Origin: Pseudomonadota bacterium
Lineage (GTDB): Bacteria > Pseudomonadota > Alphaproteobacteria > Acetobacterales > Acetobacteraceae
Direction: 5' to 3'
DNA length: 64,000 nucleotides
Assembly (NCBI GenBank): GCA_021805565.1
Contig: JAJZFA010000022.1
Coordinates: 1-64,000, forward strand
The notes beneath the pieces are model-generated. The model saw nothing but the letters and a program-made list of their open reading frames with translations, searched no databases and was not told the DNA's origin. Positions 1 through 8,041 of this stretch are shown in pieces (position 1 is the first letter of the stretch; every line of letters begins with the position of its first letter). Made by a program: the position numbers and the translations under genes.

Positions 1-352
1 TGGTGTTGCGCGACGGACGCGCCTGCCTGGACAACAACGCCGCCGAACGGGCCATGCGGCCGATCCCGTTGGGACGGAAAAACTGGCTGTTCGCCGGATC
101 GGACGCCGGTGGCGAGCGGGCCGCGGCCATCTATTCGTTGACCGAGACGGCAAAGCTCAACGGCCTCGACCCCGAAGATTATCTGCGCCAGGTGCTGGAA
201 CGGATCGCCGATCATCCTGTCAAACGGGTCCATGAATTACTGCCGTGGAACCTCGCCCAGGTCCGGGAAAGGCTGGATCAGCGGGATGCTGCCTGACAGG
301 GATTATAGCCCCGGCTGGACCTGCTTCCAGGCGGGGCTGACCGGACGGTTAC
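1..352 (+). mobile_element. Right-hand end of an IS66-family insertion sequence (cut by window edge)
   Basis: The coding part is the C-terminus of an IS66 TnpC-type transposase. After its stop, about 55 bp lead to a segment that, read on the minus strand, begins GTAACCGTCCGG. IS66-family ends typically begin GTAA, so the right terminus is placed at 352. At 353 the sequence becomes similar to the HisN-like phosphatase gene further right, which supports this boundary. The left end and the target-site duplication lie outside the window. The terminus is inferred from the GTAA start and the homology break. Confidence 0.75.
3..296 (+). CDS. IS66 family transposase, C-terminal part (partial, open at the left edge)
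   Basis: This is the last 97 residues of an IS66 TnpC transposase; the reading frame enters from outside the window. Diagnostic family motifs are LDNNAAERAMRPIPLGRKNW near the visible start, followed by FAGSDAGGERAA and the SLTETAKLNGLDPEDYL stretch. It ends in the usual HPVKRVHELLPWN tail, so the C-terminus is intact. The catalytic N-terminal and central parts are not visible, so activity cannot be judged. Confidence 0.93.
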   Translation: MLRDGRACLDNNAAERAMRPIPLGRKNWLFAGSDAGGERAAAIYSLTETAKLNGLDPEDYLRQVLERIADHPVKRVHELLPWNLAQVRERLDQRDAA

Positions 353-462
353 GATCCGACCGCCCAGCGGCCCGGAGAACAACGACGGCCGTCCGGACAC
401 ACCAGTCCAACGCTCCTGCGTCATTGGCTGATCGATCAGGTCCACCAGCGGCGCATCGCCAT
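353..462 (-). pseudogene. Remnant of a second HisN/inositol-monophosphatase-like gene
   Basis: This 110-bp piece aligns without gaps to 1975-2084 inside the intact hisN-like gene, at about 80% nucleotide identity. On the minus strand it keeps the same reading frame without a stop, and about 30 of 36 residues match residues 117-152 of the intact protein, for example DQPMTQERWTGVSGRPS against DQPVTGERWTGVSGRPS. Similarity starts exactly at the inferred IS66 end and stops abruptly at 462. It is best read as what is left of a paralogue or foreign homologue cut by IS66 and then deleted. Confidence 0.8.
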
Positions 463-730
463 TTCAGGAAAAGGGGTGCTCTCCAATGGGAGGGTTAGTC
501 TCTTATCGCCTGACTATTGACGCTTTCCGCGCGAAAAATTCGTTGCGATTCACCCGGCGTGGTGCGAGGCTCAGTACGCCGTAATGGCCTGAACCTACAG
601 GGTTCCTATTCTTTTCACCCGCTGATGCGGGAACAACCGGGCGGATGTGAATCGGCGGATCATCCAAATTTGCCCGCATGGCCGAGGAAACGGCTTTGCT
701 TCTTTGGTTCCGGCTCGTCCGGCTTAGGGA
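463..730. other. Non-coding stretch with no supported gene
   Basis: Between the phosphatase remnant and the membrane-protein gene no reading frame looks like a protein, and no RNA gene or clear repeat was recognised. It is probably junk left by the IS66-linked rearrangement. Confidence 0.5.
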
Positions 731-1168
731 TTATGCGTACGCAAGGCGCCTCACGACACGGCAGCGAGACGGCGCACCTGAGCGCACTTTATGCAACAAC
801 CAATACCCGTACGCTTGCGACGCACCGAACGCAAACTCGAAGGCAGCAAACACCCACACAACCGGCGAAATGTCATAGGCGAGCAAGTAGTAAATCTGCC
901 ATAGAAAGAACAGACTTCGTGCAAAGGAATCAAATAGCCCCAGGATTGGTTCAGGCCGCCGAATGCGAAGCGCTGACCAGACGACAACGATGCTGCCCAG
1001 CAAGTTAACGAAGAACACATGCAAGGGTTGGAATTCAGGGAGTGGCGAGATAAGGCCAAGGGTCTGGTGTACGACCTGAAATGTCCATGGAGTAGCGAAG
1101 GCCGCCGTGGCTACAAGATCGTAGATCGCACTGAAGCGGACAAGTTGACGGTAACGATGTTCGAACAT
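731..1168 (-). CDS. Small integral membrane protein of unknown function (145 aa)
   Basis: I do not recognise the family. The protein has about four hydrophobic segments: FSAIYDLVATAAFATPW near the start, LHVFFVNLLGSIVVVWSAL, a long one around SLFFLWQIYYLLAYD, and VVWVFAAFEFAFGAS, with a basic tail. The start MFEHRYRQLV is chosen because GAGGAG stands about seven bases upstream on the minus strand; a longer frame to 1249 has no such site. It stands alone next to IS66 debris. Base use resembles the core genome somewhat less than its neighbours do. Confidence 0.65.
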   Translation of the reverse strand: MFEHRYRQLVRFSAIYDLVATAAFATPWTFQVVHQTLGLISPLPEFQPLHVFFVNLLGSIVVVWSALRIRRPEPILGLFDSFARSLFFLWQIYYLLAYDISPVVWVFAAFEFAFGASQAYGYWLLHKVRSGAPSRCRVVRRLAYA

Positions 1169-1611
1169 GGAGACACTCCTCATCGCGATAGGAGGACATG
1201 GCAGCCCCTCCCTCCCACCGTGCTTACTGGGCTGTGCACCGTAGTTCAAGCGAGAAGGCTAAAACCATGGGCAATCGCTCATCTTTTCCTTGCGTAGATC
1301 CGGCGCGATAGACTCACTGCGTCATGTGCCGCCGTAGCCCGGCCGCCATCGCGGTATGGGTGAAACCCAGCAGACAGGCCGTGGCGATGCTGGACACACA
1401 ACACGCCAGCCAGGCCGGTCCTGCATCGTTCGCCGCCGTCCCGTTGCCGCTTTTCCGGCGCGCGCGGGTTGCGACGAGGCAGAGCACGTCGCGAAAAATC
1501 GTCAGGACTGTCAGCATTCCACACGATATTATCCGATGGCGATTGCGAAACCCTTGCAGGCGCTCCGAACCCGCGATGCAACGCGGGGGACCGCCGCGCG
1601 GTCTGGCCCCG
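1169..1611. other. Intergenic region, possibly with one small gene
   Basis: This contains the promoter side of the membrane-protein gene (minus) and the region downstream of the hisN-like phosphatase (also minus). Apart from a 67-codon frame listed separately, nothing convincing was seen. Confidence 0.5.
1314..1517 (-). CDS. Possible small membrane-associated protein (67 aa), doubtful
   Basis: The frame reads MLTVLTIFRDVLCLVATRA and later a hydrophobic stretch WLACCVSSIATACLLGF, which could be one transmembrane helix. The ribosome binding site is weak (GTGTGGA). It shares the strand of the hisN-like gene and starts 95 bases after that gene's end. No family is recognised, and it may be a chance frame. 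Confidence 0.3.
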   Translation of the reverse strand: MLTVLTIFRDVLCLVATRARRKSGNGTAANDAGPAWLACCVSSIATACLLGFTHTAMAAGLRRHMTQ

Positions 1612-2430
1612 TCAGGCCAAGGCGTCTTCGTTCAGCGCCGCCAGCACAGCGGGCAGCAACGCCGGATCGCCCACCGCCACGATCCGCCCATCGCCATCGA
1701 CCCGCGGCGGACGCCCCTGCCAGTCCGTCACCAAACCGCCGGCCCCGGCGATCACGGGCAAAAGCGCGGCCCAGTCCCACGGCTTGAGGTCGCACTCCAC
1801 GATCGCATCGATCTGCCCCAGTGCCAGCAAGCCATAGGCGTAGCAGTCGCCGCCCCAGTAATTCCGCCGCACGCGGGCTGCCAGCCGCTGCCATCGCGGC
1901 AGATCGCCGCCCAGCATTTCCGGGCTGGTGCAGGACAGTTCGGCCAGCCGCAAGTCCGCGCAGGGCCGTGTCCCGATCCGACCGCCCAGCGGCCCGCGGA
2001 AAGTGGACGGACGGCCAGATACGCCGGTCCACCGTTCCCCGGTCACCGGCTGATCGATCATTCCCACCAGCGGCGCATCGCCATCCAGCAGCGCGACCAA
2101 AGTGCCGAACGTCGGCCGCCCGGTGATAAACGCGCGCGTGCCGTCGATCGGGTCGAGCACCCAACGCAGCCGGGCGTCCGGGCGCTCCAGGCCGAATTCC
2201 TCGCCAAGAATGCCGCATTCCGGGCAAAGGGCGGTCAGCACGGCGCGCATCGCCAGTTCGGCGTTCCGGTCGGCGATGGTCACCGGAGATTGGTCGGCCT
2301 TCAGATCGGCGGCGACGGAGCCGCGAAAATGCGGCCTGATCGCCGCACCCGCCGCATCGGCGGCCGCGATTGCCGCCGCCATGTAACGATCCAGATCGCT
2401 GTGCAAGATAGCGGCCGAGCGAGTGTCCAT
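1612..2430 (-). CDS. hisN: HisN-like histidinol-phosphatase (inositol monophosphatase superfamily)
   Basis: A Mg-dependent phosphatase of the inositol monophosphatase fold, 272 aa, the usual length. Metal and catalytic motifs are complete: GEE at residues 76-78, DPIDGT at 93-98, and CDLKPWDWAA at 213-222 with the third aspartate at 219. In alphaproteobacteria proteins with the DPIDGTRAF and LKPWDWAA signature mostly serve as histidinol-phosphate phosphatase, the penultimate step of histidine synthesis; inositol-1-phosphatase or another sugar-phosphate phosphatase remains possible. It is divergent from kdsB with a 161-bp shared upstream region. A fragment of a close relative lies at 353-462. 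Confidence 0.85.
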   Translation of the reverse strand: MDTRSAAILHSDLDRYMAAAIAAADAAGAAIRPHFRGSVAADLKADQSPVTIADRNAELAMRAVLTALCPECGILGEEFGLERPDARLRWVLDPIDGTRAFITGRPTFGTLVALLDGDAPLVGMIDQPVTGERWTGVSGRPSTFRGPLGGRIGTRPCADLRLAELSCTSPEMLGGDLPRWQRLAARVRRNYWGGDCYAYGLLALGQIDAIVECDLKPWDWAALLPVIAGAGGLVTDWQGRPPRVDGDGRIVAVGDPALLPAVLAALNEDALA

Positions 2431-2591
2431 GCCGCGAAAATCCTGACCGGAAACGGGGGCGCGGACGCCCGGTTGAACGGATGCGCGTGCATCCCTAAGC
2501 TGACCGCATCATAAGGAAACGACACCCTCGCTTCAACCGGCTGCCGGCCCGCGATCACCGGCCGGCGCCCATTCCAGGAAACATCGTTCCG

Positions 2592-3338
2592 TTGAACCCC
2601 ATCGTCGTCATTCCCGCCCGCATGGCCTCCACCCGCCTGCCCGGCAAACCGCTGGCCGACATTAATGGCCTGCCGATGATCGTCCATATGCTGCACCGTG
2701 GTCGGGACGCCGGCATCGGGCCGGTCGCCGTGGCCTGCGGCGACCCCGAAATCGCCGCCGCGGTGCGTGCCGCGGGGGGCCGAGCGGTGCTGACCGACCC
2801 CGGTCTGGCCTCTGGCTCCGACCGGGTTCATGCTGCATTGGCGGAACTGGACCCAGACCGGCAACACGACGTGATCGTCAACCTGCAAGGCGATTTTCCG
2901 ACGCTCGGTCCGGACGCCCTGCGCCTCGTCATCGCCCCACTGCACGACCCCGAGGTGGATATCGGCACCCTGGTCGTTCCGATCCGCGACGCGGCCGAGG
3001 CGACCACCGATTCATTCGTCAAGGCGGCCTGCGCGTTCGAGGACGGGCAAACGATCGCGCCCGCGCTGTATTTTTCCCGCCAGGCCATCCCCTGGGGGCC
3101 CGGCCCGCTGTGGCATCACATCGGGATTTACGCCTATCGCCGAACGGTGCTCGACCGCTATGTCTCGCTGCCGCCTAGTCCGCTGGAACGGCGCGAAAGT
3201 CTGGAACAATTGCGGGCACTGGAGAATGGAATGCGGATCGCCTGCATGCGGATGGATGTTGCGGCCCACGGAAGCCCGTTCGGGGTCGATACCGCCGAGG
3301 ATCTGCAGCGCGCCCGGTCGGTGTTGGCCGCAAGATGA
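2592..3338 (+). CDS. kdsB: 3-deoxy-manno-octulosonate cytidylyltransferase (CMP-KDO synthetase)
   Basis: Cytoplasmic enzyme that activates KDO with CTP for the inner core of lipopolysaccharide, showing an LPS-bearing outer membrane. 248 aa, normal length. Family motifs are present: IPARMASTRLPGKPL at residues 7-21, QGD at 99-101, YFSRQAIPW in the middle and GVDTAEDL near the end. The start is a TTG preceded by CCAGGAA; it gives the usual N-terminus directly before the nucleotide-binding motif and no better ATG exists. Its stop overlaps the pheA start (ATGA), so the two are translationally coupled. Confidence 0.96.
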   Translation: MNPIVVIPARMASTRLPGKPLADINGLPMIVHMLHRGRDAGIGPVAVACGDPEIAAAVRAAGGRAVLTDPGLASGSDRVHAALAELDPDRQHDVIVNLQGDFPTLGPDALRLVIAPLHDPEVDIGTLVVPIRDAAEATTDSFVKAACAFEDGQTIAPALYFSRQAIPWGPGPLWHHIGIYAYRRTVLDRYVSLPPSPLERRESLEQLRALENGMRIACMRMDVAAHGSPFGVDTAEDLQRARSVLAAR

Positions 3339-4186
3339 CCGGAACAATTTCGTTTCAGGGCATGCCCGGCGCCTATTCCGACCTTGCCTGCCGCAACGCC
3401 TTCCCGGCGATGACCACACTGCCCTGCGCGTCGTTCGAGGCCGCCATCGACGCGGTTCGCGACGGACGGGCGGCCCTGGGCATGCTGCCTTGCGAAAACA
3501 GCCTTGCCGGCCGGGTATCGGACATCCATGCGCTGCTGCCGGACTCGGGGCTGTTCATTGTCGGCGAGCAGTTCCAGCGGGTGGAACACTGCCTGCTGGG
3601 GGTGAAAGGCGCCCGGATCGGCGATATCCGCAAGGCCCATTCCCACAGCGTCGCCCTGGGCCAGGTCCGGCGCATCCTGGCGGACCTGAAACTGACCCCG
3701 GTGGTGGAGGCCGACACCGCCGGCGCCGCCCAACTGGTCGCGGAATGGGGCCGAAAAGAGGATGCCGCCATCGCATCGTCCCTGGCCGCCGAGATTTACG
3801 GTCTGCATATCCTGCGCGCCAACGTCGAAGACGCCGCCCATAACACCACCCGCTTTTACGTGGTCGCCCCCCGCCCCGCCCCGGCCGATCCAGCCGCGCC
3901 CAACCTGATGACGACCTTCATGTTCCGTGTTAGAAACGTACCCGCCGCGCTGTACAAGGCGCTGGGCGGGTTCGCCACCAATGGCGTCAACATGACCAAG
4001 CTGGAAAGCTATATGATCAACGGCGCGTTCACGGCGACACAGTTTCTGTGCGATGTGGAAGGCCACCCCGAACGGCCCGGCCTGCGCCGGGCGTTGGACG
4101 AGCTATCGTTTTTTTCCACGGAGGTTCGTGTCCTGGGTGTCTATCCGATGGCCGCCTTCCGCCTCGCCCAGGGGGACAGCGACTAA
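3335..4186 (+). CDS. pheA: Prephenate dehydratase with ACT domain
   Basis: Converts prephenate to phenylpyruvate in phenylalanine synthesis. 283 aa with the monofunctional layout: a periplasmic-binding-like catalytic domain (about 4-180) carrying the NTTRF motif at 170-174, then an ACT domain (about 193-275) with KLES at 222-225, the site where phenylalanine normally binds as feedback inhibitor. The usual ESRP is ESYM here, so feedback binding may differ. There is no chorismate mutase domain. It overlaps kdsB by four bases, a pairing common in alphaproteobacteria. Confidence 0.95.
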   Translation: MTGTISFQGMPGAYSDLACRNAFPAMTTLPCASFEAAIDAVRDGRAALGMLPCENSLAGRVSDIHALLPDSGLFIVGEQFQRVEHCLLGVKGARIGDIRKAHSHSVALGQVRRILADLKLTPVVEADTAGAAQLVAEWGRKEDAAIASSLAAEIYGLHILRANVEDAAHNTTRFYVVAPRPAPADPAAPNLMTTFMFRVRNVPAALYKALGGFATNGVNMTKLESYMINGAFTATQFLCDVEGHPERPGLRRALDELSFFSTEVRVLGVYPMAAFRLAQGDSD

Positions 4187-4201
4187 GGGAAATAACAACC
4201 A

Positions 4202-4984
4202 ATGAACGAGATACTGACAGAAACGCATGATGGCTGGCGCAAGCTGATCCTGAACCGGCCGGCGAAGCTGAACGCCGTCAACGCCGCCATGCTGCCGCAT
4301 CTGCTGGCCGCCATCGACGCCGCCGAAGCGGACAGATTCTGCCGGGCGGTGGTGCTGACCGGTTCGGGGCGCGGCTTCTGCGCTGGCCAGGAACTCGGTC
4401 CCGACGTAACACCGGGACCGGACGGACCGCCCGACCTGAAGACACTGGCGGACACGTTTCATCATGAAGTCGTACGCCGCATCCGGTCGTCGCGGTTGCC
4501 GTTCGTGTGCGCGGTGAATGGCGTCGCCGCCGGCGCGGGTGCCAGTTTCGCGCTGGCTGGCGATATCGTGCTTGCCGCCCGATCGGCCACCTTCGTGCAA
4601 GCGTTCATCCGCATCGGGCTGGTCCCGGACAGCGGTGCCAGCTTCTTTCTGCCCCGGCTGGTGGGCGACGCCCGTGCCCGGGCGCTGGCGATGCTGGGCG
4701 ACGCGATCGATGCGGACACCGCCGAACGCTGGGGGATGATTTGGAAATCGGTTGACGATGCCGCGCTCGTCTCCGAGTCCGAGGCGATGGCGATCCGTCT
4801 CGCCAATGCCCCGGCGGACGCACTGGCCGCGATCAAGACGATGTTTGCCGCCACCGCGGCGAACACGCTTTACCAGCAGTTGGACCTGGAAGCCGGACTA
4901 CAGGGCGATGCCGGCCGGTCGGCCGATTTCGCCGAGGGTGTTCGCGCGTTCCGCGACAAGCGCCCACCGCGCTTCGCGAGATGA
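4202..4984 (+). CDS. paaG: Enoyl-CoA hydratase/isomerase, PaaG-like (1,2-epoxyphenylacetyl-CoA isomerase)
   Basis: Crotonase-fold enzyme, 260 aa. The oxyanion-hole segments GRGFCAGQ (57-63) and NGVAAGAGAS (106-115) and the catalytic aspartate in GLVPDSG (D143) are all present. The WGMIWKSVDD and NTLYQQLDLE stretches and the GRSADFAEGV ending closely follow E. coli PaaG as I remember it. It begins 15 bases after pheA, so it is probably in the kdsB-pheA transcript. No other paa genes lie nearby, so the role may be in general acyl-CoA isomerisation instead of phenylacetate breakdown. Confidence 0.82.
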   Translation: MNEILTETHDGWRKLILNRPAKLNAVNAAMLPHLLAAIDAAEADRFCRAVVLTGSGRGFCAGQELGPDVTPGPDGPPDLKTLADTFHHEVVRRIRSSRLPFVCAVNGVAAGAGASFALAGDIVLAARSATFVQAFIRIGLVPDSGASFFLPRLVGDARARALAMLGDAIDADTAERWGMIWKSVDDAALVSESEAMAIRLANAPADALAAIKTMFAATAANTLYQQLDLEAGLQGDAGRSADFAEGVRAFRDKRPPRFAR

Positions 4985-5152
4985 TACCGCACACGGATCG
5001 GCGTTATCGCCCTGTCCGTTCGTTTCTTGTCTCTATCGTCCGTTCCGGCGCATCGGCCGGCGACTGACCGGCGTGACGCCCCTCGACCGCCGCGGCGGCG
5101 CACGGTAGCCTGGATCTGGCCCTGCAAGAGGCCGACAGGGGAGCGAAAGCAA

Positions 5153-6370
5153 ATGAATCTGAGTCGTCGGCTTCTTATCGGCGCCGCCGCCGCCACTCTT
5201 CCGGTGCGCCGTACCCGGGCACAACGGCCTGTCATCCGCATCGGCATCATGAACGACCAGTCGGGGCCGTATCGCGACCTGACGGGACCGACCTCCGTCG
5301 CCTGCACGCGCCAGGCGATCCAGGAATGGGGGGACCGGGGCTTCGATATCGACCTGCTGGTCGCGGACCATCTCAACAAACCAGATCTTGCCGCCTCGAT
5401 CGCGAAGAAGTGGTACGACGAGGACGGCGTCGATATGATCCAGGACGGCGGCGCGTCTTCCTGCGCGCTGGTCATTACCAGCATCACGCGCGACAAAAAC
5501 AAGGTGTTTCTCAGCACCAGCACCGCGACGTCGGACCTGACCGGGAAGGCCTGCACGCCGAATACGATCCATTGGGTTACCGATACGTATATGGGGTCGA
5601 AATCGACGGCCGGCGCCATAACCAGACAGGGCGGCAACAGTTGGTTCTTCATCACCGCGAACTATGCATTCGGTCAGGCCCTGCAACGGGACGCGTCCAA
5701 ATTCGTTATCGATTCAGGCGGAAAGGTGCTGGGGGCGAACATCTACCCATTTCCCGAGACCACGGATTTTTCGGCCGCGCTGGTGCAGGCGCAGGCGTCG
5801 GGGGCGAAGGTGATTGGGCTGGCCAATTCCGGGCTCGATACGGTGAACTGCATCAAACAGGCATCGGAATTTGGCATCGTCAAAGGTGGCCAGCAACTGG
5901 CCGGGCTGATTATGTACAGCACCGACGTGCATGCGGTGGGGACGGACATCGCGCAAGGACTTCTGCTGAGCGAAAGTTACTACTGGGATTTGAACGACCG
6001 GACGCGCGCGTTCATGAACCGGATCAAACCCAAGGTCACATTGTGGCCCAACAGCATTCAGGCGGGTCAGTATTCGTCCGCGCTACATTACTTCAAGGCA
6101 ATTGCCGCCATGGGTCCGGCAGCGGCGAAGGCCAGCGGTTCGGCGCTGGTCGCGCAGATGAAAGCGATGCCGACCGACGACGATTGCTTTGGACCGGACG
6201 GCAGGATACGGGCGGATGGGCGGAAGATCCACGCCTGTTATTTGTTTTCGGTCAAGACACCGACGGAAAGCACGCAGGCATGGGATCTGATGAAACCGGT
6301 CGCCGTCACCCCCGGCGCGGACGCATTCAGGCCGCTTTCCGAACATGCCTGTCCGCTACTGAACGGCTAA
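5153..6370 (+). CDS. Periplasmic branched-chain amino acid-type ABC binding protein (LivK-like), stand-alone
   Basis: 405 aa. The N-terminus has twin arginines (SRRLLIG) and an alanine-rich stretch ending near RAQRP, so Tat export is likely. The mature part begins IRIGIMNDQSGPYRDLTGP, typical of type I periplasmic binding proteins of the Leu/Ile/Val and amide/urea group. The ATG is preferred over an upstream in-frame start because it gives the signal peptide and has GGAGCGAAAGC upstream. No permease or ATPase of the Liv type accompanies it, so it must share a transporter encoded elsewhere. The ligand cannot be named. Confidence 0.85.
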   Translation: MNLSRRLLIGAAAATLPVRRTRAQRPVIRIGIMNDQSGPYRDLTGPTSVACTRQAIQEWGDRGFDIDLLVADHLNKPDLAASIAKKWYDEDGVDMIQDGGASSCALVITSITRDKNKVFLSTSTATSDLTGKACTPNTIHWVTDTYMGSKSTAGAITRQGGNSWFFITANYAFGQALQRDASKFVIDSGGKVLGANIYPFPETTDFSAALVQAQASGAKVIGLANSGLDTVNCIKQASEFGIVKGGQQLAGLIMYSTDVHAVGTDIAQGLLLSESYYWDLNDRTRAFMNRIKPKVTLWPNSIQAGQYSSALHYFKAIAAMGPAAAKASGSALVAQMKAMPTDDDCFGPDGRIRADGRKIHACYLFSVKTPTESTQAWDLMKPVAVTPGADAFRPLSEHACPLLNG

Positions 6371-6631
6371 GGGCACCATCGCCTACACGGGTGTCGGCGG
6401 CCCAACAACGCGGCACGCTCCAACAATCGGTGAAGCCTGGCCGAACGCCGCGACCGGGCGCGATACGGGGCACGCGCGGCCTGGGCCGGATGGGCGGTTT
6501 CCATCGGACAGGATCGCACGATATTGCTTATCGTCAGGCGACTGCTCTAGCCTGAAGGAATTATGTTCTCTGCCGATGGGCACAAAAATGGGCCGGGACA
6601 CCCGGTCGCCGGTTAAACAGGAGGCCACGCC
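6371..6631 (+). promoter_or_regulatory. Upstream region of the sugar ABC operon
   Basis: A 261-bp gap before the carbohydrate ABC binding protein. It becomes more AT-rich around 6520-6560 and should hold the operon promoter; CAGGAGGCC before the next start is the ribosome binding site. No operator could be defined by eye. Confidence 0.4.
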
Positions 6632-7975
6632 ATGATCGAGGCAAAAAAGGTATCCCGCCGCCGAACCATGAAGTTCGCCGCGGCTTCGGCGGTGCTCCCC
6701 CTTGTGCATATCCGAACCGGACGCGCGGCAGGCAAGGTGTCTGTCGCGTTCTGGGATCATTGGGTGCCGGATGGCAACGAAATCATGAAAAAGCAGTGCG
6801 CGGCGTTCGGCGCCGCGCATCAGGTGGACGTGCAGGCCGACTTCGTCACGTCGGTCGGCGCCAAAAATTTGCTGACGATCGCGGCCGAGGCGCAGGCGAA
6901 AACCGGACACGATATCCAGCAGTTTCCGGGATGGGAGGTGCAGAATCACGCCGACCAGTGCGAACCTGTCGACGATGTGATGAAGGGGTTGATGGATCAA
7001 TATGGTCCGGTTACGCCGGCAAGCCGCTATCTGTTCAATATCAAGGGGCACTGGCTGTCGGTTCCATGCAGTGCCGGCAATCAGAACAAGGGTCCGTGCG
7101 GCCGAATTTCGGTGCTGAAGGATGTGGCGGGGCTGGATGTCGTGAAGATGTACCCGCCGTCGGCCAATGCGACGCCCGATGCGGACGATTGGACGTACGA
7201 CAGGTTCCTGAAGGCCGCCGAAGCTTGCAAAAAAGCGAATATGACGTTTGCGATCGGACTTGGCACCACGGCCGACTCGGTGGACACGGCGGGTGCGATG
7301 TTCGCGGCTTTCGGGGCGGAACTGATCGGCGCGAACGGCGATGTGAACGCCCGGTCCGACGCGGTTCGCGAGGTGCTGGAGTATGCTCAGCAATTGGTAA
7401 AGCAGTTGCCGGCGGATGCTGTCAGCTTCGACGATGCATCGAATAACCGAGCGCTGATTTCAGGGAAAAGCGCGCTGATCTGGAATCCGCCCTCGGCCTG
7501 GGCGGTGGCCAAACGCGATGCGCCCAACGTGGCCGCGGATTGCTGGACGTTTCCGGCCCCGAAAGGCCCCAAGGGACGGTTTCTGCCGTTGGGCGCCTTT
7601 TCATGGGGTATCTGGAACTTCAGTCCGAACAAGAGCGTGGCGAAGGAACTGATCGCGTTTCTGTCGCAGCGCGAAAACGTGGAGGCTCGGTGCAACGTCA
7701 CGCAGGGGTACGACGTGCCGCCGTTCGCCAGCATGACCGACTTCAAGGTCTGGGATGAGGTAGGGCCGCCGCGCGGCACTGTCTATCATTACCCGGTTCG
7801 CGCGGCGGATCGCCAGGAGAACTGGATCGCGATGGCACCGGCCCCGCCTGAGATCGCGGTTCAGGCGTACAATCGCGGGACGATGCCGACGATGCTGGCA
7901 AAATTACAAAGCGGGCAGTCCATCAAGCAGGTGCAGGACTGGGCGCAGGACGAATTGGAAGGCTTCACCCGCTGA
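6632..7975 (+). CDS. Carbohydrate ABC transporter, solute-binding protein (family 1)
   Basis: 447 aa periplasmic binding protein that delivers a sugar or polyol to the permeases encoded next. The N-terminus has a Tat-type motif (SRRRTMKF) followed by a hydrophobic stretch; the mature domain starts with KVSVAFWDHW, as in family 1 extracellular binding proteins (the UgpB/MalE group). It heads a four-gene transporter operon (binding protein, two permeases, ATPase) on the same strand; the following gene starts 66 bp downstream. The substrate cannot be read from the sequence. Confidence 0.9.
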   Translation: MIEAKKVSRRRTMKFAAASAVLPLVHIRTGRAAGKVSVAFWDHWVPDGNEIMKKQCAAFGAAHQVDVQADFVTSVGAKNLLTIAAEAQAKTGHDIQQFPGWEVQNHADQCEPVDDVMKGLMDQYGPVTPASRYLFNIKGHWLSVPCSAGNQNKGPCGRISVLKDVAGLDVVKMYPPSANATPDADDWTYDRFLKAAEACKKANMTFAIGLGTTADSVDTAGAMFAAFGAELIGANGDVNARSDAVREVLEYAQQLVKQLPADAVSFDDASNNRALISGKSALIWNPPSAWAVAKRDAPNVAADCWTFPAPKGPKGRFLPLGAFSWGIWNFSPNKSVAKELIAFLSQRENVEARCNVTQGYDVPPFASMTDFKVWDEVGPPRGTVYHYPVRAADRQENWIAMAPAPPEIAVQAYNRGTMPTMLAKLQSGQSIKQVQDWAQDELEGFTR

Positions 7976-8041
7976 CCTGACCGTGGCCGGACCGGCATCC
8001 GCCGGTCTGGACCAACAGGACGAAATCCGGGAGGAAATGGA

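Noticed and set aside
1324-2514. Long plus-strand frame opposite the hisN-like gene
   Set aside because: Antisense to a complete phosphatase with all metal motifs; composition unnatural.
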